Positions 41,590-53,739 of a stretch of 64,000 nt of DNA are shown piece by piece (position 1 is the stretch's first letter; every line of letters begins with the position of its first letter). The notes beneath the pieces were generated by a model. It was not told the DNA's origin and did no database searches. It saw only the letters and a list, made by a program, of their open reading frames with translations. The stretch comes from Coptis chinensis (lineage: Eukaryota > Streptophyta > Magnoliopsida > Ranunculales > Ranunculaceae). The stretch is from NCBI GenBank assembly GCA_015680905.1, contig CM027381.1, forward strand, positions 16,531,501 through 16,595,500, in the 5' to 3' direction. A program made the translations under genes and the position numbers.

Positions 41590-42830
41590 AAAAAGTACAT
41601 AACATTCGAGTATGATATATATAGTGTCATATATGAGATAACATTATCGGTCGTATAAAAAGTGAGATAACATTCGAAGTAAGACATATATAGTGTCATA
41701 TCTATCGTGATTGTTGGTATCGAGCGATATAAAACTCTAATTAACATATATTCTAAAAGTAACATAACATTCGAATTATGACATATATAGTGTCATATCT
41801 ATCGATGAGTATCTAAAATGATGTGACATAACTCCTAGGAGGTCGGAAGATCTAAAATTATTGTGAATATACCTGCGGTTCCTCCTCATATGATGAGGAC
41901 TTGCCCGATTAGTACTAATTACGGTAATGAGATTAAGAAACCAATTCTTGATTGTAATGTCGTGGGGAGAAAGGGACTATGAACATCTCATTATTCATAG
42001 CTACCCGAACTATGAACAATTCTACTTTCGGTATGTTTTACGTATCTTGCGTTTCTCTAACAATCAATGTTCATAGTCATGAGCTATGAATATTCTTTGT
42101 TCATACCACAATTCGACTATGAACAATGATTGTTCATAGTTTAGGTAGCTATGAACACTCAATGCTATGAACAATGAGTGTTCATAGTCATGAAACTATG
42201 AACATTATTTGTTCATACCACAATTGGACTATGAAGAACAATGAGTGTTCATACCACAATGGACTATGACAATGATTGTTCATAGTCATGAGCTATGAAC
42301 ATTCTTTGTTCATACCACAATTGGACTATGAACATAAGCGAAGGTTGGAGCTACTTATGGAGGAATATGTCATATGTTAACACATAACATTCTAGTATGA
42401 CAACAAATATAGTGTTATATCTATCCGTGATTCTTATGATATACTACCGAACGCATATATATTATAAAACTCACATAACATTCGAGTATGACATATATAG
42501 TGTCATATAAAACTCACATAATATATTAGCGATTCTAAGCTAATAATACTACCAAAAGTATAAAACTCTTATTAGCATATATTATAAATAGTGACATAAA
42601 ATTGAGTATGATATATATAGTGTCATATCTATCATATAAAACTCTTACTAGCATATATTATAATTTCATATATTAGTAACATAATATTCGAAAGTATGAC
42701 ATATATAGTGTCATATCTATCCGTGATTAGACCCAACATATAAAACTCTTATTGGCGTCATCAAATAAAAACTGAAATAAAACATTAAATTATGACATTT
42801 ATGAGTATAGTCATATCGTTGATTGTAAAC
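41590..42830. repeat. Array of GACATATATAGTGTC palindromes with an embedded GTTCATA cluster
   Basis: GACATATATAGTGTCATATC or close variants recur at about ten places (for example near 41617, 41685, 41779, 42486, 42619 and 42700), often preceded by CATAACATTCGAGTAT and followed by AAAACTCTTATTAGCATATA. Positions 41978-42335 contain a separate array of TATGAACA...TGTTCATA palindromes. No coding content. Confidence 0.8.
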
Positions 42831-43116
42831 TTTTATGACATACTACCAAACGTAAAACTCTTATTGAATTAAACAATTGGACCACCCATAAAGTATGATA
42901 TACTTTCTGTTTATAGAATATGAGTATGATATACCATAAAGTATGCTATACTACATCCTATATGACATTTTTTATAACATATATCCATGCTTTTACAATG
43001 CAATACCAGGTAGTAGGTCACGTACCCTATGTTACTCTTAACATGAGTAAAACTCGTCACACCCCGATTGTCTCTCTACACACGGCACGTTTATTCCAAA
43101 AAAAACTGGTGCTCTC

Positions 43117-43235
43117 TCCACACCCCATTTTTTGTTAATATGACAATTATAACCTTAAATAACTCTCTCCACACCCCATTTTTATTAATATGACCATTAT
43201 AACCTTAAAAAACTCTCTCCACACCCCATTGTAAT
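43117..43235. repeat. Short tandem repeat upstream of the MULE frame
   Basis: About 2.5 copies of a roughly 50-bp unit: CTCTCCACACCCCATTTTT, then TTAATATGACAATTATAACC, then TTAAA. It sits immediately 5' of the MULE reading frame and may be part of the element's end or promoter. Confidence 0.75.
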
Positions 43236-43385
43236 TCAAACGAGCTCTTCACCGTACTTACTACTCCACGAACACTCCTACCACTCATGCTCTCTGAAAT
43301 TTCTCCCCTCCCTCTTTGTTCTCTTAGGTTAGTCTTGAGTCACCCACAAAATTGTTGTTATTCCCACCAAATTTTCACTTTAAGA

Positions 43386-46254
43386 ATGGACTCATGTGCT
43401 GGAAGCAACGTTCAAGATAAATTCTCCCGCCAAAATCAAAATGATAACTTTGATTAGTGTTAAAAGTGACATGGAGTCAGCTTTAACACTACTGCAATCA
43501 AATTATTATTCCGATGATGAACTTTACAACAATGTTGAAATTAGCTATCCCGATATGACCGAATCATTTACAACAATTGAGGTAATAATGTAATTTGAAA
43601 GCTTGTATTTTTTATTTATTTTATCAATAACTTAGCAAAAACAATTTTAAATCAATAGTATCTAAGATCAAGGGTTTACGCAGGTCTTGAAGATCGTCAC
43701 TCGTTGATCCGATGGTGTTCGATAGTTGGTATGACTGTTGGAGTTGTGGTTGTGATATCAAGGTCTGATAATTCGGGACTTGGGCGAAGACCTAGAGTTT
43801 TCTTGAGTTGCGAAAGGAGTGGAAAATTTAGACCATCCGTAAAGCCGAAAATATTGAACAAAAAAACCAAAGAATATAGGCAATCCAACAAGAAATGTGG
43901 TCATCCATTTGTGTTGAAAGGGGAATTACTTAAACGAAGGTGGATGGATCTTGAGTGTTATGTGTGGAACTCATAATCATACTATTGGGGGAGCATCTTA
44001 TAGGTCGCATTAAATTGGAAGGTTAAAAGTGAAGAAAAATTGATTGTTCAGGATTTGTCTTTGAGTGGTGTTAAACCGCGTGATATTTTACCCCTCTTGA
44101 AACAGAGAGATGACAATAATTTGTCAAACAAAAGCACTTTATACAATTATCGTCACAAGAATCAGTTGGTTCGGTTGAGTGGAAGAAACCAAATGCAAGA
44201 ATTTCTAAGAAATTTAGAAGAATTTGGGTACACAGAGTTTCATAGGGATAATCCAGTAACAGGTGAATGTAGAGATTTGTTGTTTGCACATCCCCAATCA
44301 ATTCATTTGGCAAAGTGTTTTCCCGAGGTCATTGTCATGGATTGCACGTACAAGACGAATCTGTTCAAGATGCCATTGTTTGAAGTTGTTGGGTTCACAT
44401 CCACGATGAAGACATTCTGTATTGCTTTTGGGTATTTGGAGAGTGAGAAAGAAGGTTCTTACCTATGGGTTTTGAAGAGGTTGCGTGATATTCTGGACTA
44501 CAAAGCTACTTCGTAAAGATAATTACGACCGATTGTGAGTTGGCACTTATGAATCACGATAGCTATAGTGTTTCTGAAGGTCACACACTTCTTGTGTCGA
44601 GTTCACATCGGGAGGAACATCGAGACAAAGACCAAAAACATTTGAGAAATTTGTTGAGTATGAACAATTTATGTTTATGTTCAAAACGATGATAACAGCT
44701 TTCGTCTTGAAGTTGAGTACTTGGAACACCTACGTTGTTTTAAACTTGAGTACGGAGATCATTATGGTGTTGTGGAATACATAGAAGACCGATGGCTTTT
44801 CGAGTACAAAGAAAGGTTTGTCTCGGCTTGGATAGATCTCCATATGCATTTTGGTACTTGACGAAAGCAAGAATTGAAAAAGTATGCATTCCTCTTTGAA
44901 GAGGCATTTGTGTTCTAGCAATAATGGTAACTTCGCGAAACTTTAATTTGATTAATAATCTCGACAAACCAAGTGACGAAATTGAAAGTTCTTTTAATAG
45001 GAGCTTGAATCTCTGGGATCGTCGTTACAAACAAAACACATATGTGCAACTTAGAGGGTACATTTCTAGAGATGCATTGGATTTGATAGCAAAAGAGCTA
45101 ATAAGGTCCGTTAGAGTTGGACGATGAAATTCGTTGTCATTGTGTTTACAAGAGTATGTATGGGCTTCCTTGTGCATGAGTTATGTGAAATTGTTCTAAT
45201 TGGTAGGGGAAGCATCCCTTATCTTTGATACACCCTAGGTGGAGACGAAACTTAGTAGCACTCCGATTGATCTTCCTAATGGGTCCTTTGATATTCAGCC
45301 CGAGCTTGCACGCATTCGGAAGAAGTTTCAATTATTAAATCCGGATGAACAAAAGGTTTTGATGCTGAAAAAGTGTGTAGAACTAGGTGATCCAAAGGCA
45401 ACTTTTCAGGCGAGAGCCTCGGTCAACACCAATGTGAGGGTAGGCCACCCGGAATAAAATTGGTGTGAAGACTTGTAAAGATAAAAGGGACACAAAGAGA
45501 GCCTTCACTTTTCGAGTATGCACAAACAGTTGAGGAACAAATTGTAACTCAAGAAAGCAAGAATAGTAAAGCCAAGAAGTTGGTACCATGCAAAAGAAAA
45601 CCAAGAAGAACTCATATTCAAGTGTTTGTAGATTTACGAAATTGGGTCTAAATGGGATGATGGGCTCACGTGACTTAAATCCATTGATCTGAGACTTCAT
45701 TGTGGATTGGCAAGATGTTGAACCGAATGGACATTGTGGATTTAAGCGCGATTGCCGCGATGCTTAGGGTCTAATGGAGGTGATGCATGGATTCTTGTGA
45801 GGGCTCTTATGTTGACAGAGTTGATTTCCCATGAGGCAGATTATACTTCAATGATGGGTGGAGAAGAAACGAAAAGAAGCGATCAAGACAAATCTACGAT
45901 GTCTGGGTTCCATATCTGATGAACCCCAAAGAATGGTTTGAACTTCCTTCAATGGGATTTTTAGCGCTAATACTTTTCGGTGTGTCCTTGTCGTCATTGG
46001 GGAGAAAGAATGTATGTCATACTTTCCTTTGTGGACTGCTCCCCGATCCAACTTCGTGTCGGATAAGCGGCAATAGGCCACATTGGAGGAGGCACACATT
46101 TTGTGAAACTTCGTGCTTGAAGATGATAGTCCTATTCCGCCACTTGCTCGGGGTGGGAGTCATTTGCATGGACGAAGCTTGGGATTGGGCAACTATAATG
46201 GAACCAAGGATCGTGAAGTGGTATAAAAGGGTTCCAAAAATGTTATGGATTTAG
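43386..46254 (+). pseudogene. Mutator-like (MULE) transposase with OTU-like C-terminal region, decayed
   Basis: A start MDSCAGSNVQDKFSRQNQ is followed by DDELYNNVEISYPDMTESF, a zinc-ribbon-like block (GRRPRVFLSCERSGKFR, KKCGHPFVLKG), then an intact stretch at 44040-44516 (LSLSGVKPRDILPLLKQRDD, VIVMDCTYKTNLFKMPLFEV, VGFTST) that carries the first catalytic Asp of the MULE domain. Downstream frames recur in pieces: SAHSSLKRHL, NLWDRRYKQNTYVQLRGYIS, LPNGSFDIQPELARIRKKFQ. The last kilobase contains an OTU-like start (PNGHCGF, about 45730) with a Cys box and a later PIPPLA block. Many stops and shifts; not functional. Confidence 0.8.
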
Positions 46255-47325
46255 ACCTTTAAGAACTATCCTTGTCTTGTGACGGGGTTTTTGGCTTTAA
46301 TATCTATTTTGTGTATGTGTATATCTTGTCATAAATTGCGAGAATGTATTAGAATATGTCGAAAATGGTATTAACTAGTTTTTGTTAAGTGCTCTGTAAA
46401 TAGCATTAAAATGCAAGAATATATATGGTAAGTGCTTTGTCGGGTTTAAGGTAGGAACCAAAGGCGATCGAGCTTGGTGAGCTTTATCACTTGTGTTGTG
46501 ACAAAAGAACACCCGGTGCCTTCTGACAAAGACAAAGTGAACGAGGGGCCCGATGGGTTCTAGAACAAGCTATCTTAATTCGTAATAAGAATTCAGGACT
46601 TTGGCGAACTAGCAAGGATATTCCTGTCATACAGTCAATGCAAAGAGATTTTTTTTTTTCTCTTGTAAATAAACATAAGTCAGAGTATGTTTATGATGCT
46701 CTGCAGTGTACTCTGAATCCTGTTTTTATAGCTAATTTTGGCACTTGTTTGAACTTGCATTAATTTAGTGAATTGGCAATGGAACGAGCAACCCAGAGTC
46801 CAATACACATCTTAATCTCTGACAAATGTTTCTTAATCACGTTTTGCACAAACTTTTGTTTTTCAAACATTCTCTTACAACATTTTTTATAAAGAAAATG
46901 TAACGAAGTGCCACCAATTCCCATTGTTGACAACTCCTCCACTAGAAATTTCATTGCCAACCATCGTAGGCTTAGAGTAAGTTCATCTCTCTTTCATTTT
47001 GATTTAGTTATGACATTTTTCATGCTTGTCGAGTGAGCGAGCTTAACGATCTTTGCGGTATCTTGGACAAAAACAAAGTTGGTTGGTTTACTGTCTCGTC
47101 CTCAACTTCTCTCTCATTTTTCTTAAGCCCCAATACCCTTTCTCCTTCACCCAACTCTCTCTCTCCCCAGACTCCGCTCACTCCCCATTTGCCATGCAAG
47201 ATACTACTATGAATGTTCTTAGAATTTGTTGTTCTCTGCCAAAATTTTATAACTGGTGAAATATATTTTATACCCTTATCTTATCTTCAATGCTACTCTA
47301 TTGTCCTCCATACTACATAGTGGAC
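46255..47325. other. MULE 3' flank, no recognised gene
   Basis: No recognised protein. The CTTTTTCTTAAGCC...CTCTCTCTCCCC stretch at about 47100-47175 resembles the leader-like pyrimidine-rich tract upstream of the first MULE (43240-43330). Confidence 0.35.
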
Positions 47326-47327
47326 TT

Positions 47328-47563
47328 TAAGTGTTCATACTCTAGTGGCTCAAACGGGGGTATCTCAAATTGACCCATGAACATTCAGTGTTCATACTCC
47401 TAGTGGACTATGAACACATACTCTTTGGACTTGAATGAACATTTGAATTATGTTCATTCATACTCTTGTTGGACTATGAACTCTTGTGTTCATACTCTAT
47501 GAACAATGAATGTTCATACTCTTGTTGGACTATGAACTTATAATGTTCATACTCTTGTTGGAC
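47328..47563. repeat. GTTCATA palindrome cluster
   Basis: At least six TGAACA/TGTTCA pairs, with ACTCTTGTTGGACTATGAAC as a repeated spacer word. Same family as the cluster inside 41978-42335. Confidence 0.85.
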
Positions 47564-47819
47564 AACATTTCTTTCTTTGTTATATAGTGTTGTGCATAGC
47601 TTATTCAGTGCCGTCCATATAATGTCGTATATAAGCTCTGCGAGTAGATATGACACTATAACTGTCATACTTATATGTTATGTCACTTCTTACAAAACAG
47701 ACGGGTCGGTATGTCACTTACTTTAAGTGACATACTTTCGCAAGGTAAAAACTCCAATCGTTGACATCACACTGCATATGTCGCATGCTTCCACAATGCC
47801 ATTTCTAGTTGCATAAATT

Positions 47820-48260
47820 TGGCATAAAGTATGATATACTTTCTGTTTATAAAACTATCCTTAATTCTTATGTACCGGGTAGTAGACCACGTACTCTGTA
47901 CTCTATCAAATTTTGCATAACATACTATACTATGTTAATTAAAAGCAGATTTACAATTATGTTTACATAATACATTCGTACCGCGTTGGGTATGTACTTT
48001 GTTATGTATGACGGTATGCTATGATATTTTCCATGACATACTATACTATGTATGTTATTTATAATCACATACATCATTATTTTTACATAGTACCTTCGTA
48101 AGGTGTTACTTATGACATACTTTCTTGGCTATGGACTATTCGGATGACATACTATCATCAACATAATGATATAGACAATTATTTGTTTATGGCTCTTTGT
48201 TTATACTAATTTTTAGTGAAGCGTTTTTAATGACATACTTTACTACGTATGAGCTAGGAT
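47820..48260. repeat. Direct-repeat arm left of the FAR1-like pseudogene
   Basis: CATAAAGTATGATATACTTT plus CTG at 47822 also occurs at 42888, and GGGTAGTAGACCACGTACTC matches 43012. From 47930 to 48260 the sequence (ACATAATACATT, GGTGTTACTTATGACATACT, GGATGACATACTATCAT, ACTAATTTTTAGTGAA) recurs in the same orientation at 51300-51560. The two arms bracket 48.27-51.2 kb. Confidence 0.75.
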
Positions 48261-48269
48261 TTTTGGTGA

Positions 48270-50050
48270 ACCGCGGTTTACTGTCGGTAAAGTTAAACTT
48301 TGTTTTTAGTGGGGAAGAAGTTGGGTTAGCATTAGGATTCTTTGGAACCATCATTATGGTTTGACTAGAAAGATGCCTAAAGAAGGTGATGCAACTGCCG
48401 TGCTTAAATATTTTATCGCGAGAAGAGTCGCGAGAATCCCCAGTTTTACTCTGCTATTGATCTAGATCAAAATGGGACTCTGCAAAACTTTTTCTGGGTT
48501 GATGGGAGGTCTCGAGTGCAGTATGAGTATTTCGGGGATGTTGTCTCTTTTGATACCACATAACGTACGAATGCATACTCTATGCCTTTTGCCCCTTTTC
48601 CTGGAGTCAATCAGCATGCAGTCGATTCAGTTATTTGGTTGCGCGCTGTTACTTGATGAGACAGAAGATACATTCATATGGTTGTTTAATTAAGGCCTGG
48701 CTTGCAGCCATGGGTGGTCGTGCGCCAACTGCAATCATCACTTACCAGGATAGAGCGATGACTGCAGCCATTGCAAAAGTGTTCCCTGATACTCGTCATC
48801 GTTACTGTCTTTGGCATATTATGCAGAAATTTCAAGAGAAGCTATCCTTTACTAAAATTGATCGAGACACTGGTAACTGACCTGAATAACACTATTTCTC
48901 TCCTCGTATTTTTTTTGGCTTTTTTTGCTGAAGGGTAATTGTATTAGATAGCAAAGAAAAAACAGTATACATTTTGTGAGGGCCCTGGGTAGACCACTCC
49001 AACATACATTTCCTAAATTTTTAAGAAATAAATCTGAAATAAGTAGAGTGTTGATTCTCTAACCTATAAACAAAATTGGGTCTATTCTCCCACCATTGCT
49101 TCTGGCCTTTTGCTAGGGTCTCTCCTCGTATAAGATTCTTTGGTTTTGAAAGAAGATGGTGTACAATAATAGAGAAGAATGAGTTGTCTGCAAATCCTTG
49201 GTTGTCAGAAATGTATAATATGCGGGAGAAATGGGTTCCTTGTTATCTCTCAGTGACACATTTTTTGCTGGTATGCATACGACTGGGAGAGTGAATCGAT
49301 GAATTTCGTTCACGACCAATTAAGTAAATTCGAGCACACTATCTTGATGGAGTTTGTACATGGTAATGAGAGATCTTTGGCTTTGATTGCTAGGAATGAA
49401 AGAGATCTTTGATTACCGCGACCGAGCATAGTTCCGCGAATTGTGGCTAAAGATGCTTTCCTCCTTATGCATCTTTGCGAAGGTCTATCACGATTAATGC
49501 ATTCAATATATTTAAGGAGCAATTAGAGAAGGCAAAGATGGAGTACAAAATTGATGGGGGCGAGATTGTCAAACAATGGAACCCGGAAGCTACTTGGTGA
49601 AATTCGAGAGACCCGCTGAAGAAGTCCGTTTGGAAAGTGAGTTTCAATAGAGGAACCTTAGAGGAGACTGTGAATGTAAGTATTTTCAGTTTATCGGGTT
49701 ACTTTGTGGTCACATGTTAAAGATTTTTCAGCGTTCTGAAATCGAAGAGATTCCAAGGCATTTTCTTTTTGAAGCGGTGGATGCAAAAGGCACACACGTT
49801 ATAGAGCGGAGTTTCATCTTTGGATTAGTGGCCGGCCATGAAAACCATGAACTTTTGAGAGTGGCTCATTGTATCAAGGTTGCTTCTCAAGTGGCTTACG
49901 ATCGCGGGGGAGTAGTGTTGAGGCTTATTCATATTTTATAGAAAAGATGGATGAAATGGCTAAGCATGTCTCAACGTTGAATATAGCTTGAGCGAAGGAG
50001 GCGAAGATAATGAAGTTGAAGAGTCTTTCTTTGATACCTCACAGGTTTAT
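48270..50050 (+). pseudogene. FAR1-related (FHY3/FAR1, MULE-derived) pseudogene
   Basis: Pieces in order: NFFWVDGRSRVQYEYFGDVV and SFDTT (MULE domain start), MPFAPFPGVNQHA, FIWLFKAWLAAMGGRAPTAI with ITYQDRAMTAAI, VFPDTRHRYCLWHIMQKF, then after a probable intron donor near 48871 the pieces ELSANPWLSEMYNMREKWVP and GRVNRMNFVHDQLSKFEHTI, and finally RSEIEEIPRHFLF. These match FAR1-RELATED SEQUENCE proteins, transcription factors derived from MULE transposase. Multiple stops and shifts (for example at 48515-48700) and no N-terminal FAR1 zinc finger. Whether this was a host gene or a transposase copy cannot be told. Confidence 0.85.
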
Positions 50051-50497
50051 GATTGTGATATTAATGTTTAATTTGATGGCATATAGGTTTAGTGTTTAAT
50101 GTTATTTGATTTCTCTTATTATAATGTTTAATTTGATAAAAATATATATATAATATATATTTTGACTTCCAATCTTTATTTCAGATATTGATTTTGAATC
50201 CCAACATTTCTCAAACAAAAGGGAGGAAGAAAAAGAGAGATGGAAATCCCCGGAGAAATAGCCCTAAACAATCCGGGAAGAATGTGTAGAAACTGTGGAA
50301 AATAAGACTTCGAAAATTGTCCGGAGAAAAATAAGGCGTAATTTGTGAAATAATGTAAGTATTTTTGGTTGCTAGGTTGCTTGGTTTGTAGGTTAATACA
50401 TAATCTATGATATGTTAGAAGGGGTGCACATGCTTTGTGCATTTTGGTATTTTTCCTGACCCTCTACTTGATATATGAAAGTGATTATCTTTGTGGT

Positions 50498-50615
50498 TGT
50501 TCATACCTATTTGGGGTATGAACAATCAACTATTCAAACCCCATATGAGCTATGAACACTCATTGTTCATATCTTAACATGACCTATGAACACTCATTGT
50601 TCATGTGAACAACCA
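50498..50615. repeat. GTTCATA palindrome cluster
   Basis: Three to four TATGAACA...TGTTCATA pairs, including two near-identical CTATGAACACTCATTGTTCAT units. Confidence 0.85.
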
Positions 50616-51110
50616 TTGATGATGCATTAGCCAATGCATATGTCATTGAACTTGGCATATGTGATGCGCATGCAGGTTGCCAATGCATATGTGTCAATGA
50701 ACTTGGCATATGTCAATGAACTGGAAAATCGGGCAACAAAGTCGGAAAGACATGGACGCCGCCATATTTATTTGATCGAAAACGTCAAAATAAGCATAAC
50801 CCACTGCTTTGCCGTGGGCACCACCCTCTCGGGCCTTAAATCCATCGTTTAGGCATTCAAAATCACGTTTTTGCCGTTTTAGGAAAGTTTTGTTTTTGCT
50901 ATATCTTTTGATAGGAGAGTCCGTTTTTTATTTGGCCAGCTGTGTTAGTTATATTTTGATTAGTAGTTTCTTAATATGTGGTTATCCCAAAACTTTCCAT
51001 TTTTGAAAATTTTCAAGTTTTGTGGTAATCAGGGTATTTCGCCTATATAAAGGCTGGTAGTCTGTATTAGAGTTTTCAGTTTTGGTTTTGAGTTAATCAT
51101 ATTAAGAGTT
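50616..51110. other. Unassigned stretch between palindrome clusters
   Basis: Contains three short repeats of AATGAACTTGGCATATG (about 50645-50720). No gene recognised. Confidence 0.4.
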
Positions 51111-51119
51111 ACCACAATT

Positions 51120-51560
51120 GGACCATGAACAGTGATATTAAGAGTTAATCATATTATGAGCTATGAACATTCTTTGTTCATATCACAATTGGACTATGAA
51201 CAGTGATTGATCATAGTTCGGAGTGTGACGAGTATTACTCTTATTTATAAGCCCATATAAACTACAGACAATTAAGATCTAACAATTAATTATCCTCTTA
51301 ATTATCGCTCCATTAATTATTTTTACATAATACATTAAGCACATTGGGTATGTAGATACTATGTATGTTCTTTATAATCACATATAACGTTATGAAACAT
51401 AGTACCTTGAAAAGGTGTTACTTATGACATACTTTCTTGGATGACTATTCGGATGACATACTATCATGTATGTCAAAACGAGAATGATATATATACATTT
51501 GTCTATACTAATTTTTAGTGAATTTTAATCACATACTTTACTACGTTATAATGCTTTGTG
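51120..51560. repeat. GTTCATA cluster and right direct-repeat arm
   Basis: 51120-51215 holds two to three GAACA/TGTTC palindromes; 51300-51560 repeats the 47.93-48.26 kb arm in direct orientation. The intervening GTGTGACGAGT (51222) is an inverse match to ACTCGTCACAC at 43050. Confidence 0.75.
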
Positions 51561-52230
51561 AGTTTTGAGATTTTCTGCGGCTCCCTTGGAGCCTTGGAGG
51601 AATGAATGTTGCACGCGTCAATGAATGTACGAGTTAGGAAAATTTTCTAGTAGGGTGGAGTCCAATACAATAGCTAACACAATAGCATTTTGGATAGTGA
51701 TGGATAAATATGATGATCTATTTTGGATGATACTTAGGCACCTAGCTTTTTTTAGGATAAGTGTGTAACTTCAACTTATAAATAACTATAAATAATTCCA
51801 AAATATAGTATTTGGTTGAATATGGATTTTGTTAGTTGGTTCAAATTTTAGTTTTCATATGACTCTTAGGAAATTCAAGAAAAGAGTGGAATCGAAAAAG
51901 AGAAGCAATGAAATCTCATGTAATGGCATCTAATTTAAGAGAGAGAGAAAAAATGACTTTTTCGTTGTGAGAGAGAGTTAGATATGGCATTTTCTTTCCT
52001 TTGTGAGAGAGTTAGAGAAAAAACTTTAGATGGTTTCTTTGAGGTTTTTTGAGAGAGAACATAACAACAAGAAGTACCAAATCCAAAATAAATTCTAACT
52101 TCATTAAGTCATGACCCAATAATTACATAGTCATAAAAACCAAAGCACCTAATGAGTAATCAAATCCTCATGAAATTATCCTTAACAAAATTGACATTTT
52201 CAGCAAAATGGATCATCACTCTTGTCCCCA
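51561..52230. other. Intergenic, no recognised feature
   Basis: AT-rich, with GAGAGAGA tracts at about 51940-52060. No supported gene. Confidence 0.4.
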
Positions 52231-52259
52231 CATTCTAAAATCTAATTTGTGTTGGGCAG

Positions 52260-52790
52260 ACTCCCACAAAAAAAACTATTATTACAAGTGTGCCATTGGT
52301 CTCAAAAAATCTCAAAAAAAAAACAATTATTACAAGTATGCCATTGGTCCCAAAAAAGTTGAATTCGAAAACCCCAAACTTAAACGACCCGGCTAGGTCG
52401 TTTGGGATTCAGTACAAACGACTTGCCCAAGTGAACGACGAGAAGATAGCTATTATTACAAGTATGTGGAAGCAAGTATGTGGAAGCAGAATCACCGCGT
52501 CAAAATTCGAATGGGCAAAAGAAAAAAAAACCTCGCATAGATGTGAACGACGAGAAGATAGCTAAGACATTCAACATCTTGCGAGAAGGCTGCTAAAGGC
52601 AATGGCGGACAATTTGAAGCGACCTCCTAGCATGATGCAAAAAGTTCATGATGCCTTGAAAGGTCTTGAGTTGTCTAAAGAAAATTTTAAGCTTGGAATG
52701 ACCTTCCTTGGAAATAGCCCAAACATGGGTGAAATCTTTTTGAGTTTTGATGATGAATACATCTGAAATTGATGGTTTTGACTGGTAGAA
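52260..52790 (+). pseudogene. Second PIF/Harbinger ORF1-like relic
   Basis: The stretch AAACCTCGCATAGATGTGAA, then GCTGCTAAAGGCAATGGCGG, CCTTGAAAGGTCTTGAGTTG and GGGTGAAATCTTTTTGAG parallels 2730-2960 base for base at many positions. Frames read RIDVND, then PPSMMQ-like and LKGLELSKE-like words in different frames, with several indels. The 5' end carries a 50-bp duplication (ATTATTACAAG...GCCATTGGT, 52277 and 52327). TIRs were not located. Confidence 0.6.
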
Positions 52791-52900
52791 ATTTGACTGA
52801 CACACCTAAATTCTTTTGCCATCAAGTACAATTTCTGGCGTTCTGATCGAGAATCCCTCAAGTCCTTTTCCAATCTATAATACAAACATGTATGAGTGTG

Positions 52901-53730
52901 TAGCTCATTTCTCTAATTCTCTTCTCACTAACTCTCTAAACGACTTTACTTGTTTCTTTAGATAACAAGAAGTAAAAACATAACACACGGATCAAGGAAA
53001 AATGCATTTCGCCAAGATCATTGTTTCAACACAAGATCACCTAGTCGTCAAAAAATGCAGAGGTAACAAGTCTAGTACCATCACCATCATCGCCAACAAG
53101 ATCACCTCGTCATAAGGGCCAAGTCTAATTCTACTAACGTTTGTTGTTTCTTTAGGGTGAGTCCTCCCAAGACAGTCTAACACAAAAGCTTTTGTACCAT
53201 AAGGGCTTTGGGTGAGTCCTCCCTCCTAACATGAGTGTTTGTACCTCATTTCTCTAATTCTTTCTTAATTCTCTTCTCACTAACTCTAAACGACTTTACT
53301 TGTTTCTTTAGATAACAAGAAGTAAAAACATAACACAGATCAAGGAAAAATGCACGCCAAGACAGATTCAGAGGTAACAAGTCTAGCACCATCATCGCCA
53401 ACAAGATCACCTGGTCGTCCAAGTCTACTACACGCGTGTGGCTTTGGGTGAGTCCTCCCTCCTAACACAAAGCTTTTTGTACCATATAAGGGCTTTGAGT
53501 GTGTAGCTCATTTCTCTAATTCTCTTCTCACTAACTCTAAACGACTTTACTTGTTTCTTTAGATAACAAGAAGTAAAAAATATAACACGGATCAAGGAAA
53601 AATGCACGCCAAGACAGATTCAGAGGTAACAAGTCTAGCACCATCATCGCCAACAAGATCACCTCGTCGTCAAGTCTACTACGTGTGTGGCTTTGGGTGA
53701 GTCCTCCCTCCTAACACAAAAGCTCCCCAC
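52901..53730. repeat. Three tandem repeats, probably inside a minus-strand LTR
   Basis: Copies start at 52901, 53241 and 53504 with CTCATTTCTCTAATTC, and share CTAAACGACTTTACTTGTTT, GATCAAGGAAAAATGCA, AAGTCTAGCACCATCATCGC and GGGTGAGTCCTCCC. The first copy is about 340 bp, the others about 250-263 bp. They lie on the LTR side of the polypurine junction at 53848. Confidence 0.85.
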
Positions 53731-53739
53731 AAAAGCTTT

